A stretch of DNA of 64,000 nucleotides, from assembly GCF_004758605.1 (NCBI RefSeq), contig NZ_CP038512.1, positions 124,001 through 188,000 on the forward strand, given 5' to 3'. Shown here one piece after another: positions 46,977-64,000 of this stretch; positions within the stretch are counted from its first letter, which is position 1; each line of letters begins with the position of its first letter. Below the pieces are notes generated by a model. That model worked only from the letters and a program-made list of their open reading frames with translations, made no database searches and had not been told where the DNA came from. The translations under genes and the position numbers were made by a program. The stretch comes from Deinococcus metallilatus (GTDB taxonomy: Bacteria; Deinococcota; Deinococci; Deinococcales; Deinococcaceae).

Positions 46977-47053
46977 GTTTTTCTATCGGCCGGTGCCTTC
47001 GCCTGGAGCATTCCTGACCGTTCTCTCCCGCCCGGCGTGCCAGGATGCAGGTC

Positions 47054-48589
<1,536 letters not shown>

Positions 48590-48644
48590 GGCCGCGGTGG
48601 GTGGACGGGAGCTTTGCCGGACGTTCCCCTGGGCGGTCTGGCCC

Positions 48645-49648
48645 ATGACGCCCGCGCTCCTGCGCTGGAGCCTCGCCCTGGCGGCCCTGGGGCTGGCCTT
48701 TCTGGGGGCACTGCTGGTGCTGAAGGGGACGGCCCTGGGCGGGGCCTTCATCGCGCTGGGCCTGCCGCTCTCCGGCGTGCTGGCGCTGGCGGGAGACACG
48801 CTGGGAGGCGACTTCGCGGGGGCGCTGCGGCGGCGGACGGCTGTTCTCGCCGGGCAGATGCGGCCCTGGATGGGGTGGACCGTCCTCTATGCCGTGCTGA
48901 AAATCCCGGTGCCCCTCTGGCCCCAGCGCTTCCCGCTGCTGGCGCTGCTGAGTACCGGGGCGCTGTTCCTCGCCGCCCTCGCCTACGTCTGGGAGCGGGT
49001 CGGCGCGCGGCGGGCGCTGGGGCTGGCGGCGCTGGCTTTCGGCGTGGGCCTGGGGGTGGAAGTGCTGGGGAGCCGGACGGGGTGGCCGTTCGGGGCGTAT
49101 TCCTACACCGCCGCGCCTGCCCCGACCCTGCTCGGCGTGCCGCTGATCGTGCCGCTGGGCTGGTTCGCGCTGACGCTGTCCGCTGCGCTGCTGGCCGGGG
49201 GGCGGGCCTGGCTGGCCGGTCTGCTGCTGGCCGCGTGGGACGTGGGCCTGGAGCCGCTGATGACCGCCGAGGGCTACTGGCGCTGGAACGACCCCGCGCC
49301 GCTGTGGGCGGGTGCCCCGGTGCAGAACTTCCTGGGCTGGTGGGCCGTGGGGACGGGATTGAGCTGGGCCTTCGTGGGGGTAGCACCGGGGCTTTTTGGG
49401 CGGCGGGGCTGGAACTGGCCGATGCAGGTGAGGGGAGAGGGCCGCGTGCGCGTGAAGGTCGGCCTCGTCCGTGTCGAACCCGCCCCCCGCCCCGACCTTT
49501 CCCGCCTCACTTTCGCCGTCGTGTACCCCATCGAGACGTTCTTTCTGCCCGGCGGCCTGGTGCTGGTGGGCCGGGAGCGGGAGGCGGCGGTGACGCTCGC
49601 GGCGATGCTGGGGGCACTGGCGCTGGCGCGAGCGGTGCGGGGGAAGAA

Positions 49649-49652
<4 letters not shown>
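48645..49652 (+). CDS. cruF: Carotenoid 1',2'-hydratase (CruF-like membrane protein)
   Basis: A 335-aa membrane protein with about eight hydrophobic segments. [45 protein letters not shown] and GYWRWND are typical of the DUF422/CruF family, which hydrates the psi end of acyclic carotenoids at C-1',2'. The start was set at ATG 48645. The C-terminal 60 residues are arginine-rich. The stop overlaps the acyltransferase start by GTGA. Confidence 0.9.
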
Positions 49653-52817
<3,165 letters not shown>

Positions 52818-53000
52818 GGGGAGGGGAACAGGCGCCCCACCGGTTCCAAGGGCACAACTCGGAACCGGGCATCATTCATGCCTGCCCGGAACGTTCCGTG
52901 TTGTTCGCCTCTCAAGGCGCAGGGTCGCGGGAGCCGACGCCGTCCGGCCAACCCGATTTCTCTCCCCCCACGCTTGACCCGAAGCTCCCAAGTGCATAAG
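52818..53000. other. Intergenic region after the carotenoid operon
   Basis: About 180 nt without a supportable gene. TTGACC (about 52975) followed by TAAGTT after 17 nt is a weak promoter candidate whose -10 overlaps the strong promoter that follows. No terminator is visible right after crtD. Confidence 0.4.
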
Positions 53001-53070
53001 TTGACTTCTTCTGCATTCCACGCTATATTCTCTTTATCACCGCCCAAGAGGCGGCTTTTTTATTGCCGCC
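53001..53070 (+). promoter_or_regulatory. Strong promoter running directly into a terminator with competing antiterminator
   Basis: TTGACT (53001-53006), 17 nt, then TATATT (53024-53029) is the best sigma-70 promoter in the window. A start near 53036 is followed at once by CCGCC (53040-53044), a 5-nt loop, GGCGG (53050-53054) and TTTTTT (53056-53061), a compact intrinsic terminator. GGCGGC (53050-53055) can instead pair with GCCGCC (53065-53070), which would disrupt the terminator. The unit would make a RNA of about 26 nt or, if read through, lead into the gene at 53113. Confidence 0.65.
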
Positions 53071-53112
53071 ACAGAGCAGCCTCTGCCTTGCCTGCCCCTT
53101 ATCCTGACCCGC

Positions 53113-53601
<489 letters not shown>

Positions 53602-53620
53602 GGCTGCTGAAAGGAACAAC

Positions 53621-54100
53621 ATGTATAACCACGCCCCTGAGCCTTACGACTGCCCGTTTTGCGATGTCGTTCGCGGAACACCGCGTCCTCTGCCCTACAC
53701 GCAGCCTGAAGACATCGTGCTGCAAAACGAACTCGTCACCGCCTTTATTTCCTCCTGCTGGTGGCCCAATAACCCCGGACACGTGGTGATCGTGCCGAAC
53801 GAGCACTTCGAGAACCTGTACGAGCTTCCCGTGCATTACGGGGCAGCCATTCATGACGTGTCCCGTGTGATCGCTCTGACACTCAAGACGGTCTACAGTT
53901 GCGAAGGCGTTTCGACCCGCCAGCACAACGAGCCTGGTGGCGGCCAGGACGTGTGGCACTATCACCTCCAAGTCTTCCCACGCTACGTGGATGACAACCT
54001 TTATATGTTGACGCCAGAGCGGCGCACGACGACACCCGAGGAGCGGCGGCCTTACGCCGAGCGACTGCGGACCTCCCTCGCCAACCAGCAACGCCTGTGA
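53621..54100 (+). CDS. HIT-domain hydrolase with zinc-binding cysteines
   Basis: A 159-aa histidine-triad protein of different sub-type from the one at 15823. [11 protein letters not shown] supplies a Cxx[21 protein letters not shown] is the central strand-helix, and [16 protein letters not shown] is the active-site HxHxH with Gln. Probable nucleotide hydrolase or transferase. Base composition is lower in GC than its neighbours. The ribosome binding site is AAGGA before ATG 53621. Confidence 0.88.
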   Translation: MYNHAPEPYDCPFCDVVRGTPRPLPYTQPEDIVLQNELVTAFISSCWWPNNPGHVVIVPNEHFENLYELPVHYGAAIHDVSRVIALTLKTVYSCEGVSTRQHNEPGGGQDVWHYHLQVFPRYVDDNLYMLTPERRTTTPEERRPYAERLRTSLANQQRL

Positions 54101-54171
54101 AGGCTGCATGACGACAGGCAAACGCGACTTCCACCGCCTCCCGCCCCCCGTTTCCCACGTACCCTACCCCT

Positions 54172-55386
<1,215 letters not shown>

Positions 55387-55455
55387 CTCACCATTGCGAG
55401 TGGTCAATGGACCCTGTCCAACTCCCGGCAGGCGTGATTGGTGGGACTTTCGGAC

Positions 55456-56877
<1,422 letters not shown>

Positions 56878-56910
56878 GCGGACGGGACCAGCGGCAGGGG
56901 AGGCCGTATG

Positions 56911-56939
56911 TTTTCCCGGCCTCCTCGCCCTGCTATACT
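56911..56939 (+). promoter_or_regulatory. Promoter of tRNA-Arg
   Basis: TTTTCC (56911-56916), 17 nt, TATACT (56934-56939). The -10 box is near consensus and ends 21 nt before the tRNA. Confidence 0.6.
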
Positions 56940-56960
56940 GCCCGCCGCATCGGCTGACCT

Positions 56961-57037
<77 letters not shown>

Positions 57038-57040
57038 GAA

Positions 57041-57065
57041 AAAACCCCGCGCCAAGCGGGGTTTT
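57041..57065 (+). terminator. Terminator of tRNA-Arg
   Basis: AAAACCCCGC and GCGGGGTTTT form a perfect 10-bp stem around GCCAA, ending in TTTT, 4 nt after the tRNA. Confidence 0.92.
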
Positions 57066-57130
57066 CTGTTTAAGGAAGAGAGAGTGGAGAGGCCTCTTTT
57101 GCTGGCGTGACAAACCCGGCGAAACGGCCC

Positions 57131-57330
57131 CTACGCCTTGCGCCGCCCCTCGATCGGGTCACTCAGGTCGAGCGCCCACTCCTCATGCTCGTCCTTATAG
57201 ACGTGGCGGTAGCTGTCCGCGGTGAAGCTCGGGCGCGGGTGCTCGGGTTTCGCTGTTGCCCGCTGGGCGCCCCCGTCAGGGCGCGGACGCTGGCGAGGCT
57301 CAACCCTTTGCCCCTGGTGGCGCACGTCTG
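57131..57330 (-). pseudogene. Remnant of a tyrosine-recombinase (integrase) gene beside tRNA-Arg
   Basis: Minus-strand reading ends [20 protein letters not shown] then [15 protein letters not shown], the usual C-terminus of phage-type tyrosine integrases with the catalytic Tyr in ADSYRHVY. Further in, PDVRHQ resembles the HxLRH box and an overlapping frame reads KGLSLASVRALTG, so frameshifts and deletions separate the pieces. The remaining catalytic region is not recognisable. It lies about 90 nt from the tRNA, where integrases normally sit. Confidence 0.55.
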
Positions 57331-57630
57331 GCTCTGCCGAAGCGGGGAAAGATGGTTTCCCGCAGGGCCTCGGGGCTGTCGGGTCGTCGTCCACGTGCAG
57401 CGCGCGGCGTCGAGATGGCCTCAGCGCGTCCCGCTCCCTGAGTGGGGGCGTGGCGCAGGACGGTCTTGACCGGATGGCGGTGCCCCACGGAGAAGCCACC
57501 CGCTGCGGGCCTCCCCCGGCACCGGAAGGGAACATTCGCACCCTCACCCTGCGCCGCGTTCTCCCGGCGCAAGGGATGAGCCCACGAGAAAGAGCGGAAG
57601 CCGCGGCCTCCGCTCCTCTCCCGGTCGGGT
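57331..57630. other. Decayed stretch upstream of the integrase remnant
   Basis: About 300 nt without a supportable gene between the integrase tail and the subtilase stop. Frames here are arginine- and proline-rich shadows of GC-rich DNA. It may contain further unrecognisable pieces of the same integrase. No direct copy of the tRNA 3' end was found. Confidence 0.4.
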
Positions 57631-59805
57631 TTACTTGATGGTGACGAGGCTGGTGTAGAAAGCCCCCAGGCCCTCGGTCGCCGTCGTGTTGCTGAAGCGG
57701 ATGTAGTAGGTTCCGGCGGTGGTCGCCTTGACGCTCGCCACGCTGTCCCCGCCGCCCTTGCTGATCGCGCCCGCCACGGCCTTGCCCGCCGCGACAACGG
57801 CGCCGCTGGCATCCAGCAGATCCACCTGCACGTTCGTCTTGGAGCCGATGCTGGCCGCCAGCCCCTGCACCGTCAGGGTCTGCCCCGCGCCCACGCTGAG
57901 CTTCAGGTAATCCACGTCCGGCCCCTTCACCGGATCGGCGTACACGAGGTTCGCGCTGTCGAAGGCGCCGCCGAGCAGCAGGCTCTCCGCGAAGGCCGCG
58001 TTGGGGATGGTCGTCAGGTCGGTGGCGGTTTGCAGGCTGTTGTTGCGGTACAGCGCCTTGTTCACGACGCTGTACTCGTAGAAGTCCACCTGATGCGCGT
58101 AGCTGAGGTTCAGGTTCTTGCCTGCCGTGACGGTGATTTCACCCATGATGTTGTCGCGGGTGCCGCCGTACTCGTTCACGCTGGGTCCGGCCACGCTGAC
58201 GCGGTAGCGGCCCGGCTCGACGCCGAAGAAGCGGGCCACGCCGGAGAACGCGGTCTTGGCGCTGGGTTCCAGTTGGCTGTTGCCGGTGCGCCCGAGGTAG
58301 TCCATCCCCTTGTTCTGGCCTTCGAGCGGCGTGAGGATCACGTCGGTGCCGCTGATCGGGGACCCCTCGCTGATGTCCACGACCTCCACCTGCACGCTGC
58401 CGCCGTCGGCGGGAACCTTGCCAGCCTGGAGGGCGGCCAGCGCCGACTTCACGTTCAGCCGGTTGTAGCCCTTGACGCAGGGATACAGGTCGGGATTCAT
58501 CGGGTCGCCGGTGCTGGCCAGCAGTTTCTTGACCTGGTAGGGCGTCAGGTCGGGCTTGAGCTGGAGCAGCAGCGCCGCCGCCCCTGACACCACCGGACTC
58601 GCCATGCTGGTGCCGTTGAAGAGGCCGTAGCTGGACTCGCGGGCGGGCGAGGACAGGGCCTCGTTGATGTAGGTGGTCAGGCCGTAATCGCCGGGCGCGA
58701 AGAGGTCCACCCGCAGGCCGCAGTTGCTGAAGGAGGCCTTGCGGTCGTCGCCCGCGCTCGCGCCGACGTTGATCGCGCCGGTGTAAGCGCCGGGGCCGTT
58801 GAACAGGTTCGAGTAGTCGTTGCCCGCCGCGCCGACCACCACCACGTTCTTGCCCAGGGCGTAGTCCACCGCGTCCTTGACGAGCTGCGTGTACCCGCCG
58901 CCACCCCAGGAGTTGTTCAGCACCCGCGCCCCGTGGTCCACCGCGTACACCATGCCCTTGGCCACGTTGAAGGAGCCGGTGAACCCTTTGGGCGTGAAGA
59001 TGCGGACCGGCATCAGGATCGCGTCGGGGGCCACACCCGCGCCGCCCACCGGGTTGCCCATGCGCTCGGCGATGGTGCCCGCCGTGCCGCTGCCGTGCGA
59101 GCCGCTGGTGAGGGGCATGTCGGGCGTCAGCTCCTTGCCGGTGCTGGTGTCGATCCCCGTCACGATCTTGCCGTCGGCCTTGAGGTCCTCGTGCAGGCGG
59201 TCGAAGTCATCGTCCACCACGCCGACGATCACGCCCTTGCCGGTGGAGATCCCGCGCACCTGATCGGCCTGAATCTGCTTGATCCACCACTGCTTTTCGC
59301 TCAGCGGATCGCTGCTGTCGGCCTGCGCCGTGAGGCCCTGGCCGCTCAGGTGCTGGCCGTCCGGCAGCACCGGCAGCTTGCCCTGGTAACCGTTGGCCTC
59401 GGCGTAGCGCAGGCCGCTGACCGGGCGGAGGGTCAGGGCCGCCGCCGCGCGGTTCACGCTGAGGGTGTCCGGCAGCACCAGCAGCGCGACCCGGAGCTGG
59501 GGAAGGTCATCCGCGACCCGCGCGCCGAGGTGGGCGGCCAGCCGGTCCACAAAGGCGCGGTCCTGGTAGGCGACCACCAGTTCCTGGGTGGTGTCGCCCT
59601 CGCTGCCGGTCTTGGCCAGCCCGGCCACGTCGGGGAGCGTCTGGCCGAGGACGCTGCTGAGCCGGGTCACGCCGCTGAGCTGCTGCTGGAGGGCGGTGGT
59701 GTCCGGCGCGGTGCCGGTGGCCGTGTCCGGCTGGGGGGCGGTACGGCCGCAGGCCGCGAGCAGCAGGGCGGCGCTCAGGCTGGTGAGGGTGAGGCGTTTT
59801 TTCAT
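57631..59805 (-). CDS. Secreted subtilisin-like serine protease, lipoprotein
   Basis: A 724-aa S8 peptidase. A signal with lipobox (LSAALLLAAC) precedes a propeptide-like region to about residue 140. The triad is visible but variant: Asp in VVDDDFDRLHED, His in TSGSHGSGTAGTIAE (normally HGTHVAGT) and Ser in NGTSMASPVVSGAA; the oxyanion Asn lies in VGAAGNDYSN. C-terminal beta domains follow (VQVEVVDISEGS; YYIRFSNTT), the last resembling PPC domains. The start at ATG 59805 overlaps the upstream lipoprotein stop (TGATG). Expected to act outside the cell on proteins. Confidence 0.9.
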   Translation of the reverse strand: MKKRLTLTSLSAALLLAACGRTAPQPDTATGTAPDTTALQQQLSGVTRLSSVLGQTLPDVAGLAKTGSEGDTTQELVVAYQDRAFVDRLAAHLGARVADDLPQLRVALLVLPDTLSVNRAAAALTLRPVSGLRYAEANGYQGKLPVLPDGQHLSGQGLTAQADSSDPLSEKQWWIKQIQADQVRGISTGKGVIVGVVDDDFDRLHEDLKADGKIVTGIDTSTGKELTPDMPLTSGSHGSGTAGTIAERMGNPVGGAGVAPDAILMPVRIFTPKGFTGSFNVAKGMVYAVDHGARVLNNSWGGGGYTQLVKDAVDYALGKNVVVVGAAGNDYSNLFNGPGAYTGAINVGASAGDDRKASFSNCGLRVDLFAPGDYGLTTYINEALSSPARESSYGLFNGTSMASPVVSGAAALLLQLKPDLTPYQVKKLLASTGDPMNPDLYPCVKGYNRLNVKSALAALQAGKVPADGGSVQVEVVDISEGSPISGTDVILTPLEGQNKGMDYLGRTGNSQLEPSAKTAFSGVARFFGVEPGRYRVSVAGPSVNEYGGTRDNIMGEITVTAGKNLNLSYAHQVDFYEYSVVNKALYRNNSLQTATDLTTIPNAAFAESLLLGGAFDSANLVYADPVKGPDVDYLKLSVGAGQTLTVQGLAASIGSKTNVQVDLLDASGAVVAAGKAVAGAISKGGGDSVASVKATTAGTYYIRFSNTTATEGLGAFYTSLVTIK

Positions 59806-61415
59806 CACTTGTCTCCCGTCGTGAAGTTGCTGACCTCGCCCTGGCACACCGGGCCGCCGAAGTTGCACCCGGTCGGGGCCGCGTAGAAGGCCGAGAAGTA
59901 GTCGTGGGCGATGCTGATGGCGTTCCCGTCCTTGCTGAAGGCCGCCGCCGAGATGTCCAGCGTGTAGGCGTGGTTGCTCTCCAGGGCGGGCAGCAGCGCC
60001 TTGCCGTTGGCGTTGAAGGCGATGGAGTAGCTGTTGTCCGTGTTCTTCAGCGCGGGCGCGCTGCCGTCGTCACTGAACATGTTGTCCTTGGTGTCGCCGG
60101 TACACAGCAGGTTGCCCCAGAAGCAGTCGCTGCTCTGCTGCGGGTAGTCGTTGACCATCACGTAGAACTTGCGGTAGTCCCCGACCTTCTTCGACACGTC
60201 CCAGGACAGGGTGGGGGTGCGCGACGCGCCGCGGCTGTTGTTGGCGGGCTTGAGGTTGGTCAGGGTGAAGCTGTCCAGCGGGGTGGTGCTGACCACGTCG
60301 CTGCGGACGCTCTGGGTGCTGCTGTAGACCTCGAACTGGTAGTAGACCTTCTTGCCGACTTCCAGGCTGCCGCTGCCGTCGCGCGCGGTCTTATCGCTGC
60401 CGTTCACCGTCTTGAGCAGGCGGAAAGTGTTGCCGTCGTCGCTGGTCCACACCCGCACGCCGAGGGGCGTTCCCCCCAGGCCGCTGGTGTAGTTCCAGCT
60501 CAGGTCCACGAACAGCGTGCTGATGTCATCGGGCGCGCCGGTGGGCTGGATCGGGCTGTAGAACCCGCTCCGCTGCGCGAGCGTCACGGCCATCGCCTTG
60601 GGGTCACCGACGCTGGTCAGCGTGGCGTCGTTCGGCTTGTCGTCGTTCACGACGATGGGAATGCGCCGCTCGATGCGGTTGTCGTTGCTGTCGTAGACGA
60701 CGATGTACAGCTCGGTCGGGCCGCGCACGCCCCGCAGGTTGGCACCCGTCAGCGTCGCGGTCGTCTTGAGCTCAGTGTTCTTGGGATCGTTGTTCACCAG
60801 CACGCGCGTCCCGAAGGCGCCGCTCCCCGGCACGCCGCCCAGGCCCGCGTAGATGAGGTTGGGGCTGGTGGCGGGGTTGCCCGCCGTGCTGGCCGTGATC
60901 TGCACCGGCACGCCCGCACTCGCGTTGAACTGCGCGGCCTTCGCCGGGTCGTTGCTGAAGTCCACCGCGTCCGCACCCTGGAGGTACTTCACGTCCAGCT
61001 TGGGCACGGCGATGGGCAGCGTGGTGGCGAAGGCCAGGCGCTCGATGGCGTTCAGCGGCGGGTTCGTGCCGCTCACCACCCGCAGGCCCTCGATTCGCGA
61101 AGCCGCGTAGCCGTCCTTCTTGAAGCTGAGGTTGTAGACGCCCGGATCGAGCTTGAGGGTGAACTTGCCCTCCGCATTCGTCGCGCCGCTGGCGATCACG
61201 CTGCCGCTGGCATTCTCCACCGTGACGGCGCTGCCCGCGACCAGTTTCCCGGCCTGGGCGTTGGCGAGGTACCCGGCGACCGTGCTGCTGCCCGTGCCGA
61301 TCATGCTGGTATCGCTGGCAGGCGGCGGCGTGGGGCCGTTCCCGTTCGAGGGACCGCACGCCGAGAGCAGCAGGCCAGTCAACAGGGCGAGGGACAAACT
61401 GCGGTGTGATTTCAT
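59805..61415 (-). CDS. Lipoprotein with carboxypeptidase-regulatory-like domain, partner of the subtilase
   Basis: A 536-aa lipoprotein (LLTGLLLSACGPSNG lipobox). Residues 45-110 form a CarboxypepD_reg-like domain (VAGYLANAQAGKLVAGSAV; GKFTLKLDPGVYNLSFKKDG). Beta-rich Fn3-like stretches follow. Two C-terminal Cys pairs (SSDCFWGNLLCTG; GCNFGGPVCQG) could form disulphides outside. It has AAGGAG 5 nt before ATG 61415 and is directly coupled to the protease gene. Probably a surface anchor, chaperone or adhesin; inferred only. Confidence 0.82.
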   Translation of the reverse strand: MKSHRSLSLALLTGLLLSACGPSNGNGPTPPPASDTSMIGTGSSTVAGYLANAQAGKLVAGSAVTVENASGSVIASGATNAEGKFTLKLDPGVYNLSFKKDGYAASRIEGLRVVSGTNPPLNAIERLAFATTLPIAVPKLDVKYLQGADAVDFSNDPAKAAQFNASAGVPVQITASTAGNPATSPNLIYAGLGGVPGSGAFGTRVLVNNDPKNTELKTTATLTGANLRGVRGPTELYIVVYDSNDNRIERRIPIVVNDDKPNDATLTSVGDPKAMAVTLAQRSGFYSPIQPTGAPDDISTLFVDLSWNYTSGLGGTPLGVRVWTSDDGNTFRLLKTVNGSDKTARDGSGSLEVGKKVYYQFEVYSSTQSVRSDVVSTTPLDSFTLTNLKPANNSRGASRTPTLSWDVSKKVGDYRKFYVMVNDYPQQSSDCFWGNLLCTGDTKDNMFSDDGSAPALKNTDNSYSIAFNANGKALLPALESNHAYTLDISAAAFSKDGNAISIAHDYFSAFYAAPTGCNFGGPVCQGEVSNFTTGDK

Positions 61416-61526
61416 GTGAACTCCTTGAACGCCGGATGTGATCGCCAACACCACGGCCGTGCCGTGAGGCTGGAGAAAAGAGGCTGTTCGGCACAAAAAA
61501 TCCGGGCCGTTTTTCCGGTGAGAGGC

Positions 61527-61555
61527 ATGATAACTATCCCTCTGCGCCGCTGCAA
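61527..61555 (-). promoter_or_regulatory. Sigma-70 promoter of the lipoprotein-subtilase operon
   Basis: On the minus strand TTGCAG (61550-61555), 17 nt, TATCAT (61527-61532). The start should fall near 61520, leaving a leader of about 105 nt with an ordinary ribosome binding site, in contrast to the leaderless genes of the window. Confidence 0.7.
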
Positions 61556-61631
61556 GGTTTCCCCACCGTTTCATTAGGGGTTTCTCATGGTGGCTGAAGG
61601 TTGACCGGGCCTGTTCTCGGCCCGTCCGCCT

Positions 61632-62854
<1,223 letters not shown>

Positions 62855-62858
<4 letters not shown>

Positions 62859-64000
62859 GCGGGCACCTCCCCGGGGCCGAGGGTCACGACGGTCGCCTGC
62901 GCGGCGGGGTCGTAGCCTGCCAGGAAGGCATTCACACGTTCCAGCGTGAGGGCCGCGATCTGGGCGCGGAGGTCCGCCACGCTCCGCACCCGTCCGAACA
63001 CCGCCAGGTCGCGCGTGAGGCCACTCGCGCGGGCGCGCGGGCTCTCGGCCCCGAACACGACGCTGGCGGTCAGGCCGCGGCGGGCGCGCTCGAACTCGGC
63101 TTCGGTCAGGCCCTGCGGCAGCCGGGCGAGTTCGGCCAGCAGCACCGCCAGCGTCTCGGGCGCGCGCTCGGGCGTGCTGCCCGCGTAGGCGGCCAGAAAG
63201 CCCCGGCCGCCCAGCAGGACGGGTGACGCGCTGACGCTGTAGGCCAGGCCGCGTTCCTCCCGGACGGCGTGAAAGAGGCGGCTGGCACTCCCCCCCGCCA
63301 GTGCGGTGAGGGCCACCTGCCAGGCCAGCCAGTCGGCACTGCGCGGCGGGGCGCCCGGCGCGGTCACGCTGAGGTGCGTCTGCTCGGCCTCCGCATGGGG
63401 GACATGCACGCGCAGGCCGGGGCGGAAGTCGGCAGGCACCGTCACGGCCTCGCCCGGGCGCCACCCGGCAAAGGCCCGTTCCAGCAGGGCGCGGACCTCG
63501 GCGGGGTCGGCGTCGGCCACCAGGCCCACCACGCTGCCGCGCGTGCCGTAACGGGCCAGGAAGGCGCGCAGGCCGTCCACGCTGAGATTCGAGAGGCCTT
63601 CCGGCGTGCCGCTGGCCGGATGCGCGTAGCCCGCGAAGGGGGAGGCCGGGTCGCGGGGAAAGGCCAGCCGCCGCGCTTCCGTCGCCAGCAGGTCGGGCGG
63701 GCTGTCCTCCAGCCCCTCCAGGTCCTGCCGCGCGAGGTCCGCGAGGACCGGCAGCTCCTCCGGCGGGAGGGCGGGGCGCAGCAGCAGGTCCGCGACCAGG
63801 CCGAGCGCGGCGGGGAGGTCCGCCGTCAGGCCGCTCACGCCAAAGCGGGTGGCTTCCGGGCCGACGCCCCCGCCGCGTCGCACGCCCAGGTCGTCCAGCG
63901 CGTCCTGGTAGGCGCGGGCATCCCGGCCCCCCGCCCCCTTGTAGAGCCACTCCTCCAGCACGCCCGCCGAGCCTTCCTGGCCCAGCGGGTCATGGGCGCC
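62855..64000 (-). CDS. M16-family inactive partner subunit (partial, runs off the window end)
   Basis: The visible 381 residues resemble M16 peptidases, but where the zinc motif HxxEH should be the sequence reads [14 protein letters not shown], with both histidines replaced. [19 protein letters not shown] and [20 protein letters not shown] are the usual later positions. This fits the non-catalytic partner (PqqF/MPP-alpha-like) of a heterodimer with the next gene. The frame is open to base 64000, so the N-terminus is missing here. Confidence 0.88.

Noticed and set aside
57131..57547. Full 138-codon minus-strand frame as a real gene
   Set aside because: Only its last 40 codons resemble a protein family; the rest is Arg/Pro-rich and out of frame with other integrase pieces.
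62900..63950. Upstream extension of the M16 catalytic frame on the minus strand
   Set aside because: It is another frame of the partner gene 62855-64000; the real start is the ATG overlapping that gene's stop.

Overview
The window is about 64 kb of GC-rich (roughly 70 %) bacterial chromosome that reads as Deinococcus. Supporting signs are a deinoxanthin-type carotenoid cluster (CrtO, CruF and CrtD-like proteins), desiccation- and stress-type proteins (a ferritin-like Tat lipoprotein, a PRC-barrel/DUF2382 protein, a BON protein), many intergenic hairpin repeats, and a large number of genes whose -10 box lies 5-9 nt before the start codon, as expected of the leaderless mRNAs known from this genus. 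The species cannot be told from sequence alone. Gene density is high, and operon members commonly overlap by 4 nt (ATGA or GTGA).

Layout: 1-9.7 kb holds a broken creatininase-family gene, purE-purK, two GNAT genes, argB, a tRNA-dihydrouridine synthase, a DinB-like gene, a CBS/CorC membrane protein, hemC and asparaginase. 9.7-20.7 kb holds DedA, a HAD phosphatase, a ferritin-like lipoprotein, an SDR, a dehalogenase remnant, an M24 peptidase, a peroxiredoxin-HIT pair and a heterodimeric ABC exporter. 20.7-28.1 kb holds a haem/iron importer (BP, permease, ATPase), PhoU, stress proteins and a soluble PhoR/PhoB-like pair. 28.2-32.6 kb holds yqeK-LCP-rsfS and cdaA-cdaR (c-di-AMP). 33-37 kb holds an MBL hydrolase, a WYL regulator, a VOC protein, an RNase H-like protein, pyrE and a DUF2268 protease. 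37.4-41.7 kb holds sucA-sucB; their E3 subunit lpd is at 55.5 kb. 42-46.9 kb holds a Tyr/Gly/Gln-rich low-complexity BON protein, a hydrophilin-like protein, an unrecognised three-part protein and an XRE regulator with two duplicated membrane proteins. 47-52.8 kb is a five-gene carotenoid operon that includes an acyltransferase and a glycosyltransferase. 53-64 kb holds HIT, hemW, lpd, tRNA-Arg(CCU) with an integrase remnant beside it, a secreted subtilase with a lipoprotein partner, and an M16 peptidase pair cut by the window edge.

The items most worth a second look are: (1) the BON protein whose N-terminal 250 residues carry 27 Tyr-Gly dipeptides and resemble phase-separating eukaryotic domains, with a terminator-like hairpin in its mRNA leader; (2) a strong promoter running straight into a terminator with a competing antiterminator at 53.0 kb; (3) intergenic hairpins built from 7- or 8-nt periodic units, one of them lying in frame inside hemW; (4) a 10-codon leaderless leader peptide whose stop overlaps the yqeK start; (5) a carotenoid operon predicted to make a glycosylated, acylated pigment.
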